Shown: positions 52,090-62,141 of the stretch, in pieces | Layout: each line of letters opens with the position of its first letter | How positions within the stretch are numbered: position 1 is the first letter of the stretch | From: Alcaligenes aquatilis | GTDB lineage: Bacteria > Pseudomonadota > Gammaproteobacteria > Burkholderiales > Burkholderiaceae_B | Assembly: GCF_003076515.1 (NCBI RefSeq) | Contig: NZ_CP022390.1 | Span: 3,356,572-3,420,571 of the forward strand | Length of the DNA stretch: 64,000 bases | Direction: 5' to 3' | Position numbers and translations under genes: made by a program | The notes under the pieces: generated by a model | Databases searched by the model: none | Seen by the model: only the letters and a program-made list of their open reading frames with translations | Told to the model about the DNA's origin: nothing

Positions 52090-52740
52090 CTATTTGCGGG
52101 GGGAAGACTTGCGTTGGCATTCGGCCAGAGCAGCGTCGGCATTGGCGCGTGGGCGGGCCACGGAGCGAACCCGGCCATCCCGGGTGGCGGAGTCCGAGCC
52201 ACCAAAGGCCTGGTACGTGCCATCTTTTTGGCGATAGATAATGCGTTGGCCCTGGACGGAGTCTTGCAACTTGCCGCAAACATAACGGTTGACGACAGCC
52301 TTGCCAATCAGTTCGACCTCTTCGGTTTTACCGTTGTAAATAGCTCGGACACCTTCGGCGACCATCAATTCAAATTTGGCCGGGTCTTCCTGTCGAATGG
52401 TGACGCGGGCGCGCTCGCTGACCGTGGCCGTGCCATGCTGGAATCCTTCCGCATCTTGCTCGATGGCCAATTGGTCTGCCATTAAGGTCATGGCGCCACG
52501 GGTCAGGATGATATTGCCTTTGTAGATCGTCTGCTTGGCAATATCGTCGTAAGTCAGGGTGTCGGACAGCACGGAGGTGTCCGGTTCGGCAGCAGCAGAG
52601 GCCGCTGCTTGTGCCAGAGCCGGGGCCGTGGGCAGCAAAGCCAGGGTTACAGTGCTCAGGCACAGGGCCAAAGCACCACGCAAAAGGCTAAAAGAGAGCA
52701 TGGGCTTGTGGCTCAGGCGGGCGCTGTCAGGCGTGGTCAT
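52090..52740 (-). CDS. lptA: LPS transport periplasmic protein LptA
   Basis: A 216-residue periplasmic protein that polymerises into the bridge carrying LPS to the outer membrane. The signal peptide (about 15-45; ALCLSTVTLALLPTAPALAQA) is followed by the OstA-type beta jelly roll: LSDTLTYDDIAKQTIYKGNIILTRG and MTLMADQLAIEQDAEGFQ. The basic C-terminal tail is variable. Its start overlaps lptC by four bases. Confidence 0.93.
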   Translation of the reverse strand: MTTPDSARLSHKPMLSFSLLRGALALCLSTVTLALLPTAPALAQAAASAAAEPDTSVLSDTLTYDDIAKQTIYKGNIILTRGAMTLMADQLAIEQDAEGFQHGTATVSERARVTIRQEDPAKFELMVAEGVRAIYNGKTEEVELIGKAVVNRYVCGKLQDSVQGQRIIYRQKDGTYQAFGGSDSATRDGRVRSVARPRANADAALAECQRKSSPRK

Positions 52741-53357
52741 GGAGGGGAATCCTTAGAGCTATTGGAAGAACGCGCTTTTTGTGTTTGTTGGCCCGAGATT
52801 TTAACGTCGGATTCCGACATGACGTTCAATTGACGAACGCGATTATCGTAACGCATCCCGGTACCGCGCATGGTGGACTGGCCGTTGACGACCAATGCAG
52901 GTTCGTTGGTGTAGACCACATCCTCTTCAGGCAGGATGATCAGTACTTCGCTGCGCACATCCATGGCCTCGTCCTCGGGTGTGGCCAGGCGGTGGATGTG
53001 GGCATTGCCTTTCATCGTGATCACATCACCACCTGCATTCATATGTGCGGTGTCGGAGGTGGCAATGGTCAGCGGCGAGTTCGCTCGGTTGCTGACTGCA
53101 CGCGGGGAGGTAATGTCGTGCGAGTCGTCATCCGGGTAATGGTAAGCAATCTTGCCGTCTAGCCTGCTGATGGCCATCCCGGTTTGGTCAGAGCTGATCA
53201 TGGTGAAGTTGCGCGCCCAGGAGTCGGGCTCGTGGGTCACACGGCGCGGCGGATCAATGGCAACCGAGCGTTGGGTGTAGTCGACCGCCCACAATGTTGC
53301 CAGCACCAGCATGGCCAGCAACAGCAGGGAAATGACGGTAGGCAGACGGTCACGCAT
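52737..53357 (-). CDS. lptC: LPS export protein LptC
   Basis: A 206-residue inner-membrane protein with one N-terminal span (TVISLLLLAMLVLATLWAV, 7-25) and a periplasmic LptC beta jelly roll. EPDSWARNFTMISSDQTGMAISRLDGKIAYHYPDDDSHDI-type sequence and GDVITMKGNAHIHRL are typical. It receives LPS from LptFG and passes it to LptA. The C-terminal ten residues are serine-rich. It lies two bases after kdsC. Confidence 0.93.
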   Translation of the reverse strand: MRDRLPTVISLLLLAMLVLATLWAVDYTQRSVAIDPPRRVTHEPDSWARNFTMISSDQTGMAISRLDGKIAYHYPDDDSHDITSPRAVSNRANSPLTIATSDTAHMNAGGDVITMKGNAHIHRLATPEDEAMDVRSEVLIILPEEDVVYTNEPALVVNGQSTMRGTGMRYDNRVRQLNVMSESDVKISGQQTQKARSSNSSKDSPP

Positions 53358-53359
53358 GA

Positions 53360-53965
53360 TTACTGAATGACTCCTGTCGTCTTTAAGGGGCCACCGGTAA
53401 TAAAGGCGGCAAGGCGGCCCTGGGAGGCCAGGATGGCATCACAACATTCACGCACGGCACCGTGGCCGGCAGGCTGCGTGGCCACCCAGCTGGCAATTTG
53501 GCTAATGTAGAAAGGGGCTTCGGGCACACTGGCGGAAAATCCCACGCGTTGCATGGCCGGCAAATCGATCAAATCGTCGCCCATATAACCCATTTCGCTT
53601 AACGATAAGCCGTTTTCCTGGGCTAGTTGGGTCAGGATAGCAATCTTGTCACGTACGCCCTGATGGACAAAAGGAATGCCCAGCTCGGCAGCGCGACGTG
53701 ACACGATACCGCTTTCGCGTCCGGTAATCAGGGCTACATGAATGCCACTTTCCCCCAGCATGCGCAAACCGTGGCCGTCCAGAGCGTGAAAGCTCTTGAA
53801 TTCCTCGCCGTTAGCGCTGTACCACAGGCGTCCGTCGGTCAGCACACCGTCCACGTCAAATACCATCATGCGCAGCTGACGTAATTGGCTGCGTATGTTC
53901 TCGGGCAACTTGGCCAGGATTTGAGCTTCAGCGGGGTGGAGCGGGATGGTGGGCGTATTCATCAT
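53360..53965 (-). CDS. kdsC: 3-deoxy-D-manno-octulosonate 8-phosphate phosphatase KdsC
   Basis: A 201-residue HAD phosphatase that makes free Kdo for the LPS inner core. Motif I is MVFDVDGVLTDGRLWYS near 33-49, motif II is HVALITGRESG, and the last motif MGYMGDDLIDLPAM carries the metal aspartates. The size matches the tetrameric cap-less KdsC. It is separated from kdsD by two bases, so the two steps of the pathway are co-translated. Confidence 0.95.
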   Translation of the reverse strand: MMNTPTIPLHPAEAQILAKLPENIRSQLRQLRMMVFDVDGVLTDGRLWYSANGEEFKSFHALDGHGLRMLGESGIHVALITGRESGIVSRRAAELGIPFVHQGVRDKIAILTQLAQENGLSLSEMGYMGDDLIDLPAMQRVGFSASVPEAPFYISQIASWVATQPAGHGAVRECCDAILASQGRLAAFITGGPLKTTGVIQ

Positions 53966-53967
53966 GA

Positions 53968-54957
53968 TCAGATTACCTTTGCAGCCAACAGGTCGTGCAT
54001 GTGCAGAGCTCCCAATAGTAGCCCGTTTGTGTCCAATACCAGCATTTGGCTGATACGCAAGGCATCCATTTGCTCGGCCGCTTCAATGGCCAGGGCGTCG
54101 GCAGCAATGCTGCGCGGTTCGCGTGACATGCCTTCGGACACGGGCAGCTTGCGTATGTCGCCCGCGCGTGCAATCAGGCGGCGCAAGTCGCCATCAGTGA
54201 ACATCCCCACGGGATGGCCTTGCGAGTCAGTGACAATGGTCATGCCCATGCCTTTGCTGGACATTTCTATCAGGGCATCGGGAACCAGGGTCTCGGGGGA
54301 AACAATGGGCAATTGTTCGCCGCTGCGCATGATATCGCGCACAAACGTCAGTAATTGACGACCCAGCGCGCCACCGGGGTGGGAGCGAGCGAAATCTTCA
54401 CGGCTAAAGCCACGTGCTTCCAGACAGGCAACGGCCAGTGCATCGCCTAATACTAAAGCGGCCGTGGTGCTGGCCGTAGGAGCCAGGTTGAGTGGGCAGG
54501 CTTCGTGCTCCACATGTGCGTCCAGATGCAGGTCAGCATTTTGCGCCAGTTCGGATTGGGCGTTGCCGGTAATGGCAATCAGCTTGGCTCCCATGCGACG
54601 CAGCACAGTCAGCACCGTGACCAGCTCCTGGGCCTGGCCGGAGTAGGAGATGGCAATCACTACATCCTGCTTGGTAATCATGCCCAAATCACCGTGCAGG
54701 GCTTCGGCAGCGTGCATGAAAAAAGCGGGGGTGCCGGTTGAGGCCAGCGTAGCGGCTATCTTGCGTGCCACATGGCCGGACTTGCCGATGCCCGTCACCA
54801 CCACGCGACCCTGGCAGTGCACCAGCAGCTTGGTGGCTTCTACAAAACTTTGGTCCAGACGTCCGCCCAGCGCTTGTAACGCGTCAACTTCAATGGCGAA
54901 GGTGCGTTGTGCTGAAGACAGGATATGTGCAGGATCTAAAAGTGCCGATGTATTCAT
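53968..54957 (-). CDS. kdsD: Arabinose-5-phosphate isomerase KdsD
   Basis: A 329-residue enzyme that makes D-arabinose 5-phosphate from ribulose 5-phosphate, the first Kdo step. The SIS domain (about 30-175) has VVTGIGKSGHVARKIAATL and AISYSGQAQELVTV. Two CBS domains follow (about 205-329), with GMFTDGDLRRL. It overlaps no neighbour upstream; the divergent GbsR-type regulator begins 158 bases away. ATG 54957 gives the family start (the frame opens at 55011). Confidence 0.95.
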   Translation of the reverse strand: MNTSALLDPAHILSSAQRTFAIEVDALQALGGRLDQSFVEATKLLVHCQGRVVVTGIGKSGHVARKIAATLASTGTPAFFMHAAEALHGDLGMITKQDVVIAISYSGQAQELVTVLTVLRRMGAKLIAITGNAQSELAQNADLHLDAHVEHEACPLNLAPTASTTAALVLGDALAVACLEARGFSREDFARSHPGGALGRQLLTFVRDIMRSGEQLPIVSPETLVPDALIEMSSKGMGMTIVTDSQGHPVGMFTDGDLRRLIARAGDIRKLPVSEGMSREPRSIAADALAIEAAEQMDALRISQMLVLDTNGLLLGALHMHDLLAAKVI

Positions 54958-55084
54958 GGCGAAATTGTAAACGTGAAGTGTGTGCTTGGCATGCAGATTT
55001 GCAGGAGGCAAATTGTAAGGCCAGATGCCCTTTGACCAGTGGCAGACAGATTAGTTTAGGGTTAAGATACGTCTTGTATTGTAA

Positions 55085-55102
55085 TTTCAGTAATTACTGA
55101 AA
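55085..55102. promoter_or_regulatory. 18-base perfect palindrome upstream of the GbsR-type regulator
   Basis: tttcagtaattactgaaa at 55085-55102 is a perfect palindrome that ends twelve bases before the regulator ATG. The position and symmetry suggest the operator of this dimeric winged-helix protein, hence autoregulation of the cyd operon. No protein-binding evidence exists. Confidence 0.6.
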
Positions 55103-55114
55103 ATTCAGGAAGCC

Positions 55115-55681
55115 ATGAATTTAGGACCACAGGCAGAGCGTTTTATTCTGCACTTCGGGGAGATGGGCGGGCGCTGGGGGGTCAACCGGACGGTAGGCCA
55201 GATCTATGCCTTGCTGTTCATTGCCCCTGAAGCCCTTCACGCCGACGAGATTGCTGAAACGCTCGGCATCTCCCGTTCCAATGTCAGCATGAGCTTGCGC
55301 GAATTGCAGTCCTGGCGACTGGTCAACATGACGCACAAGATCGGCGAGCGCCGCGAATACTTTGAATCTCCCAATGATGTTTGGGATATTTTTCGTACTC
55401 TGGTGGAAGAAAAGCGCAAGCGCGAGATTGATCCCACATTGACCTTATTGCGAAGTATCCTTATGGAAGCTCCCGTCAATGACGAAGAAGCATACGGGCA
55501 GCAACGCATTAATGAAATGCTGGAATTGATCGAGTTGGCTTGTGGTTGGTTTGACGAGGTTCATCACTTACCGCCTGAGACCCTGCAAAATCTGATGCGT
55601 TTAGGTAGCAAAGTTCAGAAAGTGCTGGGTTTCGCCGGAAAGATTCGCAAAGCTGATCAAACTGGGGATCGTCATGATTGA
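55115..55681 (+). CDS. GbsR/MarR-family regulator of the cytochrome bd operon
   Basis: A 188-residue winged-helix regulator of the GbsR/MarR type. MGGRWGVNRTVGQIYALLFIAPEALHADEIAETLGISRSNVSMSL-type sequence (17-60) is the DNA-binding region and LVNMTHKIGERREYF the wing. The second half is helical and should dimerise or bind a ligand. It overlaps cydA by eight bases, so it is the first gene of the cyd operon, and a palindrome stands just before it. Regulation of cydABX is inferred from this layout. Confidence 0.85.
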   Translation: MNLGPQAERFILHFGEMGGRWGVNRTVGQIYALLFIAPEALHADEIAETLGISRSNVSMSLRELQSWRLVNMTHKIGERREYFESPNDVWDIFRTLVEEKRKREIDPTLTLLRSILMEAPVNDEEAYGQQRINEMLELIELACGWFDEVHHLPPETLQNLMRLGSKVQKVLGFAGKIRKADQTGDRHD

Positions 55682-57257
55682 TCTGGATGTTGTTACCTTA
55701 TCGCGGTTGCAGTTTGCTTCCACCGCGATGTTTCACTTTTTATTTGTTCCCTTGACGCTAGGCCTGTCTTTTTTGCTGGCCATTATGGAAAGCGTCTATG
55801 TCATGACGGGCAAAGCCATCTGGCGCCGCATGACCAAATTCTGGGGCGTGCTCTTTGGCATTAACTTTGCCCTGGGTGTGGCCACCGGGATTGTGATGGA
55901 ATTTCAGTTCGGCATGAACTGGGCCTATTACAGTCACTATGTAGGCGATATTTTCGGAGCGCCACTTGCCATTGAAGGATTGATGGCTTTTTTCTTGGAA
56001 GCAACCTTTGTCGGCCTGTTCTTTTTCGGCTGGGATCGTCTCTCCAAACTGGGACACCTGATCGTTACCTGGCTCGTTGCTATCGGCACCAATCTGTCGG
56101 CCTTGTGGATTCTGGTCGCCAATGGCTGGATGCAGAACCCGGTCGGCGCCATCTTCAACCCCCACACAATGCGTATGGAAATGACCGACTTTGCCGAGGT
56201 CATTCTCAATCCTGTCGCACAAGCCAAAGTTGTTCATACCGTCAGTGCCGGTTACGTGCTCGGTGCCATGTTCGTCATGGGCATCAGTGCCTGGTACCTG
56301 CTGCGTGGTCGCCATATAGATCTGGCCAAGCGCTCGATGACGGTAGCGGCCAGTTTTGGCTTGGCGGCGTCCCTGTCCGTGGTGGTGCTGGGTGATGAAA
56401 GCGGTTATCTCACCACTGAACACCAGCAAATGAAGATTGCGGCCATGGAGTCCATGTGGGAAACCGAGGAAGCGCCGGCCAGTTTCAATCTCCTGGCCTG
56501 GCCTGATCAGGAAGCCCGTGAGAACCGCTTTGCCGTGGAAATTCCGTGGGTGATGGGTTTGATCGGGACGCGCTCAGTCAGCACTCCTATGCTGGGTATC
56601 AATGAGCTGGTCGAGCATGCCAAGATCCGTATTGCCAATGGCTTGCGCGCTTATGAAGCTCTGCAGTTAGTTCGCGCTGATGCGGGCAATATCGAGGCTC
56701 GCCGCGTCTTTGACAATAACTGGAAAGACCTGGGCTACGCCTTGTTGCTCAAGCGCTATACAGATGACATCACCAAGGCCGATACCGATACCATCGCCCA
56801 GGCCGCCTGGGACACGGTGCCGCAGGTTGCGCCTTTGTTCTGGAGCTTCCGCGTCATGGTGGCTTTGGGTCTGTACTTTATCCTGTTCTTTGGGGTGGCC
56901 TTTTTCCTGGCATCGCGTGACCGTCTGCAACGTCACCCGCGCCTGCTCAAAGCGGCGGTCTGGAGCATTCCCCTGCCTTGGATTGCGATTGAGTGTGGCT
57001 GGTTTGTGGCCGAATTTGGACGTCAGCCCTGGGCGATTGAAGGTGTCTTGCCGACTTACTACGCAGCTTCTGGCCTGTCCTTTGTAGACCTGATGATCAG
57101 TATGACGATCTTCCTGTTGCTCTACGGCACCTTGGCGGTGATTGGTATCAAGGTCATGCTGCATTCAATTCGCAAAGGTCCGGACGAGGCTGGCGAGGCC
57201 GCCACACCTTCCGCTTTGTCTTATGGTTCGCGCAACGCTCCGTTGCTGCGCGGTTAA
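55674..57257 (+). CDS. cydA: Cytochrome bd ubiquinol oxidase subunit I
   Basis: A 527-residue polytopic oxidase subunit that oxidises quinol and reduces oxygen at low oxygen tension. Predicted haem ligands H21 and H188, and the proton-path glutamates E101 and E109, are at the family spacing. [20 protein letters not shown] is the signature near 442. The quinol loop (about 245-380) is of the long, E. coli-like type. It is followed by cydB, cydX, cydD and cydC. The CydA stop is followed by AGGAGGGGG for cydB. Confidence 0.95.
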   Translation: MIDLDVVTLSRLQFASTAMFHFLFVPLTLGLSFLLAIMESVYVMTGKAIWRRMTKFWGVLFGINFALGVATGIVMEFQFGMNWAYYSHYVGDIFGAPLAIEGLMAFFLEATFVGLFFFGWDRLSKLGHLIVTWLVAIGTNLSALWILVANGWMQNPVGAIFNPHTMRMEMTDFAEVILNPVAQAKVVHTVSAGYVLGAMFVMGISAWYLLRGRHIDLAKRSMTVAASFGLAASLSVVVLGDESGYLTTEHQQMKIAAMESMWETEEAPASFNLLAWPDQEARENRFAVEIPWVMGLIGTRSVSTPMLGINELVEHAKIRIANGLRAYEALQLVRADAGNIEARRVFDNNWKDLGYALLLKRYTDDITKADTDTIAQAAWDTVPQVAPLFWSFRVMVALGLYFILFFGVAFFLASRDRLQRHPRLLKAAVWSIPLPWIAIECGWFVAEFGRQPWAIEGVLPTYYAASGLSFVDLMISMTIFLLLYGTLAVIGIKVMLHSIRKGPDEAGEAATPSALSYGSRNAPLLRG

Positions 57258-57272
57258 GGAGGGGGAACCATC

Positions 57273-58424
57273 ATGGATAATCTGATTCTTCTCGATTACG
57301 ACACCTTGCGCATCATCTGGTGGTTGCTGCTGGGCGTTTTGCTGGCTGCCTTTGCCATCATGGACGGGGCTGACCTTGGGGTGGCGATGGTGCTGCCACT
57401 GGTTGCTCGCAGTGATGATGAGCGGCGCACGCTGTACAACGTGATCGGCCCGGTCTGGGAAGGTAACCAGGTCTGGTTGATCGTGGCCGGTGGTGTGGCC
57501 TTTGCGGCCTGGCCCTTGCTGTATGCCATGGCTTTTTCGGGTTTTTACTTGGCCATGATGCTGCTTTTGGTGGCTTTGATTGTGCGCCCGGTTGCCATCA
57601 AGTACCGCAGCAAGCTCAGCTCGTCACGCTGGCGGCGTAACTGGGACGCGGTCTGGACCGCTTCCGGTCTGGTTTGTGCCCTGGTGTTTGGTGTGGCAAT
57701 TGGTAATGTCATGCTGGGCGTGCCGTTCGGCTTTGATGAAACAACGTTGCGCCCGATGTACGAAGGCAATTTCTTCGGTCTGTTCCAGCCTTTCGCCATC
57801 CTGTGCGGGTTGCTCAGCGTCTTGATGTTGGCATTCCAAGGGGCGGTAGTGGTTGCTTGGAAGGGTAGTGATCATGTGGCTCGCCGTGCGCGTGCCTGGG
57901 CCAAGCCTTTGGGCTTGCTGTCTATCGTGGCTTTTGCGGTCGGTGGCTGGTGGATTAGCGCCATGAATGGCTACAGCATGCCTTGGCCCGAAGTGGCCCA
58001 TGCCATGTCCAACCCCATTGGCAAAACGGTTGAAATGGTCGAAGGCGCCTGGTTGGCCAACTACCGGACCTGGCCTGCCTTGTGGGCGGCGCCCATTGTC
58101 GGCTTTGCAGGTTTGTTGCTGGGCGCCTTGTTGGCTGGCCGTGGTCGTGGCTTGCTGGCTTTGCTGTTCTCGTCCCTGGCCTTGGCGGGCATTATCCTAA
58201 CCTTTGGTTTTGCGGTATTTCCTTTCTTGCTGCCTTCGTCTTTGAACCCCGGCTCCAGCCTGACCTTGTTTGATGCCTCGGCCAGTCATCTGACCTTGTG
58301 GATCATGTTGCTGGTGACCTTGGTGTTCTTGCCCATCATCGTGCTCTATACCTCCTGGGTGTATAGCGTAATGCGTGGCAAGGTGTCGGTTGCCAGCATG
58401 AAAGACTCTTCTCATTCTTACTAA
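57273..58424 (+). CDS. cydB: Cytochrome bd ubiquinol oxidase subunit II
   Basis: A 383-residue partner of CydA with about nine spans. It opens LRIIWWLLLGVLLAAFAIMDGADLGVAM, the family signature, and GPVWEGNQVWLIVAGGVAFAAWP follows near 54-76. FAVFPFLLPSSLNPGSSLTLFDAS ends the conserved part. It scaffolds the haem-bearing subunit and gives the quinol oxidase its shape. Small cydX follows 14 bases after its stop. Confidence 0.95.
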   Translation: MDNLILLDYDTLRIIWWLLLGVLLAAFAIMDGADLGVAMVLPLVARSDDERRTLYNVIGPVWEGNQVWLIVAGGVAFAAWPLLYAMAFSGFYLAMMLLLVALIVRPVAIKYRSKLSSSRWRRNWDAVWTASGLVCALVFGVAIGNVMLGVPFGFDETTLRPMYEGNFFGLFQPFAILCGLLSVLMLAFQGAVVVAWKGSDHVARRARAWAKPLGLLSIVAFAVGGWWISAMNGYSMPWPEVAHAMSNPIGKTVEMVEGAWLANYRTWPALWAAPIVGFAGLLLGALLAGRGRGLLALLFSSLALAGIILTFGFAVFPFLLPSSLNPGSSLTLFDASASHLTLWIMLLVTLVFLPIIVLYTSWVYSVMRGKVSVASMKDSSHSY

Positions 58425-58438
58425 GGAGGCCAGCGCAT

Positions 58439-58579
58439 ATGTGGTACTTCTCTTGGATTCTCGGCTTGGGTCTGGCCTGCGCATTTTCCATTCTGAATGC
58501 GATGTGGTTCGAGTTGCGTGAGAACACGGCTTTACAGAACGCGACATCTTCCAAAGCTAATGCAGATATCGAGGTTTGA
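58439..58579 (+). CDS. cydX: Small subunit CydX of cytochrome bd oxidase
   Basis: A 46-residue single-span protein, easily missed because of its size. The N-terminus MWYFSWILGLGLACAFSILN is the YbgT/CydX signature, with the conserved W and LG-x-A-C pattern, then MWFELRE. AAGGAGG sits ten bases before the ATG. CydX packs against CydA and is needed for oxidase stability. It is followed directly by cydD, whose TTG start comes right after the CydX stop. Confidence 0.92.
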   Translation: MWYFSWILGLGLACAFSILNAMWFELRENTALQNATSSKANADIEV

Positions 58580-60280
58580 TTGACCCCGCAAAGTCCAACG
58601 GCGCAACAGTGGCTGGGGCAATTCTCCAGCCGAGCCCGCACGGCTTTGCGGGCCTCTATGCTGGCCCCGGTGCTGGCGGGCGCTTTACTGATCCCCCAGG
58701 CCTGGTTGCTGGCAAAGATTGTGCAGGCAATTGTGGTCGATGGTCTGCCTTGGACAGGGCAGCTTTTTTCTATCCTGATGGTGGCCGCACTCTTGCTGCT
58801 GCGCGCCGCCATTTCCGCTTTGGGCGAGCGTCGTGCGCAAAAGGTTTCAGAGCAACTGAAACAAGGGCTGCGCTCTGAGTTGTTTGCCCGCTTGTTCCGG
58901 AGTACGGTGCCTCGTTTACGGGCCAGCAACAGCGGTGAGCTCTCTACCAGTTTGATCACGCAAATCGAAGCCCTGGATGGCTTTGTGACGCGCTATATCC
59001 CTTGCATGGCGGCCGCCGCACTGGTGCCTTTGGCACTGGTGTTGGCAGTCTTGCCGGTCGATGGCATTGTTTCCTTGATTCTTTTGTTGAGCACGCCTCT
59101 GATTCCTTTGTTCATGGCCCTGGTTGGCTGGGGGGCGGAGGCCGCCAGCCGGGAGCAACAACAAACAACCTTGCGCCTGTCTGGCTTTTTTGCCGACCGG
59201 CTGCGCGGAATTTTTACCTTGAGCCTGATGGGGCGCGGACAGGACGAGCTGCAGCGTGTGGAGCTGGCTAGTCAGGAGCTACGCACACGCACCATGAAAG
59301 TGCTACGCATCGCGTTCTTGTCATCGGCCGTGCTGGAGTTTTTTGCGGCATTGGGTGTGGCTGGGATCGCTGTTTATATCGGTTTGGGTTATCTGGGCTA
59401 TCTGGGTGAGTCTTTTGCCGGTGTCAGCTTGCAGCAGGGTTTGTTCTGTTTGCTCCTGGCTCCAGAGGCTTACCAGCCCTTGCGCCAATTAGCCGCCAAT
59501 TATCACGATCGGGCGGCAGCACGTGCCGCTGCGGTAGAGGTCGACAGACTGTGGGCGAACCTGGGACAAGACTTGATTCCTGCTGCTCCCACCAGTGCAG
59601 ACGTTAAAACTGTTTTTCCGAATTTGCCGGTCTTGGTGCTGCGGCAGCTGCATTTGCCACAGTTGGGCGGGCAGGGGACCTTGTTGGAAGTGCCCGGTCT
59701 GCAACTCTATATCAATCAGTCTTACGCGGTGCTGGGGGCCAGTGGTTCGGGCAAGACCAGTTTGCTGGAAAGCCTGATTGGTTTGCGCCCTTTGGCACAG
59801 GGCGAAATTCTGCTGCGTAACAGTGATACGGCCGGGCGCCTGCTGACGCGCCATGATGGGGTTGTGCTGATTTCCCAGCAGGCTTTTTTAGCCATGGGTA
59901 CGATTGCTGACGGCCTGCGTCTGGCTGCCCCTCAAGCTAGTGATGATCAGTTGTGGCAAGCCTTGGAACAAGCCTGTGCGGCCGAGTTCGTGCGCGCTTT
60001 GCCTGATGGTTTGCAAACGGCTCTGGGTGAGGGTGGATTTGGTCTTTCCGGTGGGCAGATTCAGCGCCTGGCATTGGCCCGCCTGTTTTTGACCGATCCG
60101 CATGTGGTTTTGCTGGACGAACCTAGTTCCCGCCTGGATGCGGCGACACGGGATCGCGTTATGCACAATATTCTGCGTTTTTGTCAGGGACGCTGTCTGG
60201 TCGTAGCCACGCATGACCAGGAGCTGGCGGCAATGTGCTCGAATCAACTGCACATCGCCCAAGGAGTTCTGACGACATGA
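58580..60280 (+). CDS. cydD: Thiol reductant ABC exporter subunit CydD
   Basis: A 566-residue half-transporter that with CydC exports glutathione or cysteine and is needed to assemble bd oxidase. Six spans (to about 320) precede the ATPase domain: Walker A GASGSGKTS near 386, signature LSGGQIQRLALARL, Walker B VVLLDEPSSRLD. The start is TTG 58580, abutting the cydX stop; no ATG is nearer the family N-terminus. The stop overlaps the cydC start (ATGA). Confidence 0.9.
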   Translation: MTPQSPTAQQWLGQFSSRARTALRASMLAPVLAGALLIPQAWLLAKIVQAIVVDGLPWTGQLFSILMVAALLLLRAAISALGERRAQKVSEQLKQGLRSELFARLFRSTVPRLRASNSGELSTSLITQIEALDGFVTRYIPCMAAAALVPLALVLAVLPVDGIVSLILLLSTPLIPLFMALVGWGAEAASREQQQTTLRLSGFFADRLRGIFTLSLMGRGQDELQRVELASQELRTRTMKVLRIAFLSSAVLEFFAALGVAGIAVYIGLGYLGYLGESFAGVSLQQGLFCLLLAPEAYQPLRQLAANYHDRAAARAAAVEVDRLWANLGQDLIPAAPTSADVKTVFPNLPVLVLRQLHLPQLGGQGTLLEVPGLQLYINQSYAVLGASGSGKTSLLESLIGLRPLAQGEILLRNSDTAGRLLTRHDGVVLISQQAFLAMGTIADGLRLAAPQASDDQLWQALEQACAAEFVRALPDGLQTALGEGGFGLSGGQIQRLALARLFLTDPHVVLLDEPSSRLDAATRDRVMHNILRFCQGRCLVVATHDQELAAMCSNQLHIAQGVLTT

Positions 60281-61971
60281 AAGCGTGGTTTCGTCTTTTA
60301 GGCTCCAGCCTGCGCGCACGACGTGGTGCCGTATTGTTTACGGTTCTGTTGGCGATCAGCACAGTAGCGGCGGGTGTGGGCCTTCTGGGAGTGGCGGGCT
60401 GGTTCCTGAGCAGCGCCTTCCTGGCCGCTATGGGTATCGTATTCAACCTGTTCGGTCCTTCGGCCATGATTCGTGGCCTGTCTTTCTGGCGTATCGCCTC
60501 ACGCTATTTGGAGCGAGTGGTTGGACATGCCCTGACCCTGGATCTGCAGGTACGTATTCGTAGCCTGGTTTTTGGACGATTGAGCCGGTTCAGTCAGTCG
60601 CGCCTGGCCCAGTTCCGGGATGGGGAACTGGCTTCAAGCTTGACTTCCGACGTTGCTGTGCTGGATCTGGTCCTTCTGCTGATTTTGGTGCCGCTGACTA
60701 CTGCTGTCGTGGCAGCTCTGGTATTTAGCGCGGTGCTGCAAACCTGGCTGTCCTGGTGGGCGTGGTTGATTTTGGCCTGCTTGCTAATCGCTGCTTGTCT
60801 GATTCCGTATATCTGTGCCCGAGGTGCCAGCCGTGCAGCCCAGCAGGTGCATCAACTGGAGAACCGCCAGCGTGTTCTGGTGCATCAGGCGATCCGCGCC
60901 TATGCCGATATTCAGGTGTTTGCAGCTGCGGATGCCGTGCAAGAGCAAGTGGACAAGCTTGGCCAGGAACTGGGGCAAGCCCGTTTGCGCAGCAATGGCT
61001 GGGGTATTGTCGGGCAGTTTTCCCAGCAGGTCTTGATGGGTGTGGCCCTGATGATCTGCCTGCTGGTAGGAGCACAGCAAGTCAATTTGGAAGCGATGAG
61101 CGGCCCCTTATGGGTAGGCTTGGTTTTGGCTCTGTTAGGTTTGTTTGAGATCATGGCCCCCATGATGCGCGGCGCATCTCGCCTGGGAGAGGTGCAGGCG
61201 GCCAGCAATCGTTTGCTGACGATTCTGGACGAGCCTGAAGAGACCGATCAGGAGCAAGCGCAGGCCATTGTGCTGGATAAACCAGCCAGCTTGGAAATCA
61301 CGGACTTGAGCTTTGCCTATGGTTCGCAGCCGGTGCTGGATCACTTGTCGCTGCAAGTCCAAGCCGGAGAGCATATTGCCATTTTTGGGCCTAGCGGCTC
61401 GGGCAAGTCCACCTTGCTGGGCGTGCTGATGCGCTTGTTGCCAGTCTCGGGCCAGCAGTATCTGATAGAGGGTGAAGCGGCCCAGGACTGGAGCCGCGCT
61501 AGCTGGTTTGATCATTGCGCTTTGCTGGCGCAGGACTCGCCGCTGTTTCTTGGCTCGGTACGCGATAACCTTTTGCTGGCTGAACCGACCGCTTCTGAGC
61601 AACAAATCTGGCAGGTTCTTCACGATGCCCAACTGGACAGTGTGGTACGCGATTTACCGCAAGGGCTGGATACCTGGTTGGGTGAAGGGGGGCAGCAGTT
61701 GTCCTTGGGGCAACAGCGTCGCCTGTGTCTGGCACGGGTACTTTTGTCACCCGCCCATATCTGGTTTCTGGACGAGCCTACAGCCAGTCTGGATGGCCCG
61801 ACCAGTCAGGCTTTGATGCAGGATATTCTGGCTGCGGCGCGAGGAAAAACCGTGATTATGGCTACGCATGACACCCGTTTGCTGCCTTTGGTCGATAGCG
61901 TTTATCACTTTGAAGCGGGTCGTTTGCAGCGACAATCCGGCACTCTAGTAAATACTTTAGAGCCAAACTAA
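60277..61971 (+). CDS. cydC: Thiol reductant ABC exporter subunit CydC
   Basis: A 564-residue partner of CydD. The membrane domain opens [30 protein letters not shown] (about 15-45), with [22 protein letters not shown] as the conserved cytoplasmic loop. The ATPase has Walker [10 protein letters not shown] near 371, signature [15 protein letters not shown] and Walker [13 protein letters not shown]. The signature has LSLGQ rather than the canonical LSGGQ. ATG 60277 follows AAGGAG and overlaps cydD. Confidence 0.92.
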   Translation: MKAWFRLLGSSLRARRGAVLFTVLLAISTVAAGVGLLGVAGWFLSSAFLAAMGIVFNLFGPSAMIRGLSFWRIASRYLERVVGHALTLDLQVRIRSLVFGRLSRFSQSRLAQFRDGELASSLTSDVAVLDLVLLLILVPLTTAVVAALVFSAVLQTWLSWWAWLILACLLIAACLIPYICARGASRAAQQVHQLENRQRVLVHQAIRAYADIQVFAAADAVQEQVDKLGQELGQARLRSNGWGIVGQFSQQVLMGVALMICLLVGAQQVNLEAMSGPLWVGLVLALLGLFEIMAPMMRGASRLGEVQAASNRLLTILDEPEETDQEQAQAIVLDKPASLEITDLSFAYGSQPVLDHLSLQVQAGEHIAIFGPSGSGKSTLLGVLMRLLPVSGQQYLIEGEAAQDWSRASWFDHCALLAQDSPLFLGSVRDNLLLAEPTASEQQIWQVLHDAQLDSVVRDLPQGLDTWLGEGGQQLSLGQQRRLCLARVLLSPAHIWFLDEPTASLDGPTSQALMQDILAAARGKTVIMATHDTRLLPLVDSVYHFEAGRLQRQSGTLVNTLEPN

Positions 61972-62141
61972 AAGGTCGCTTTGGGTCAAGTCTGCAGGGA
62001 TTCTTCCCCAATCGCGTCGTATTAGTACAACTGACGGGCACAAGCCGGGTAAGCCCTTGTTGCTGCTGCCCAATTGTGTACACTTGCAACGTATCCAAGA
62101 GCGCCCTTCGCGTCCGGATTTTTTGTTGTAGAAGCTTTGAC

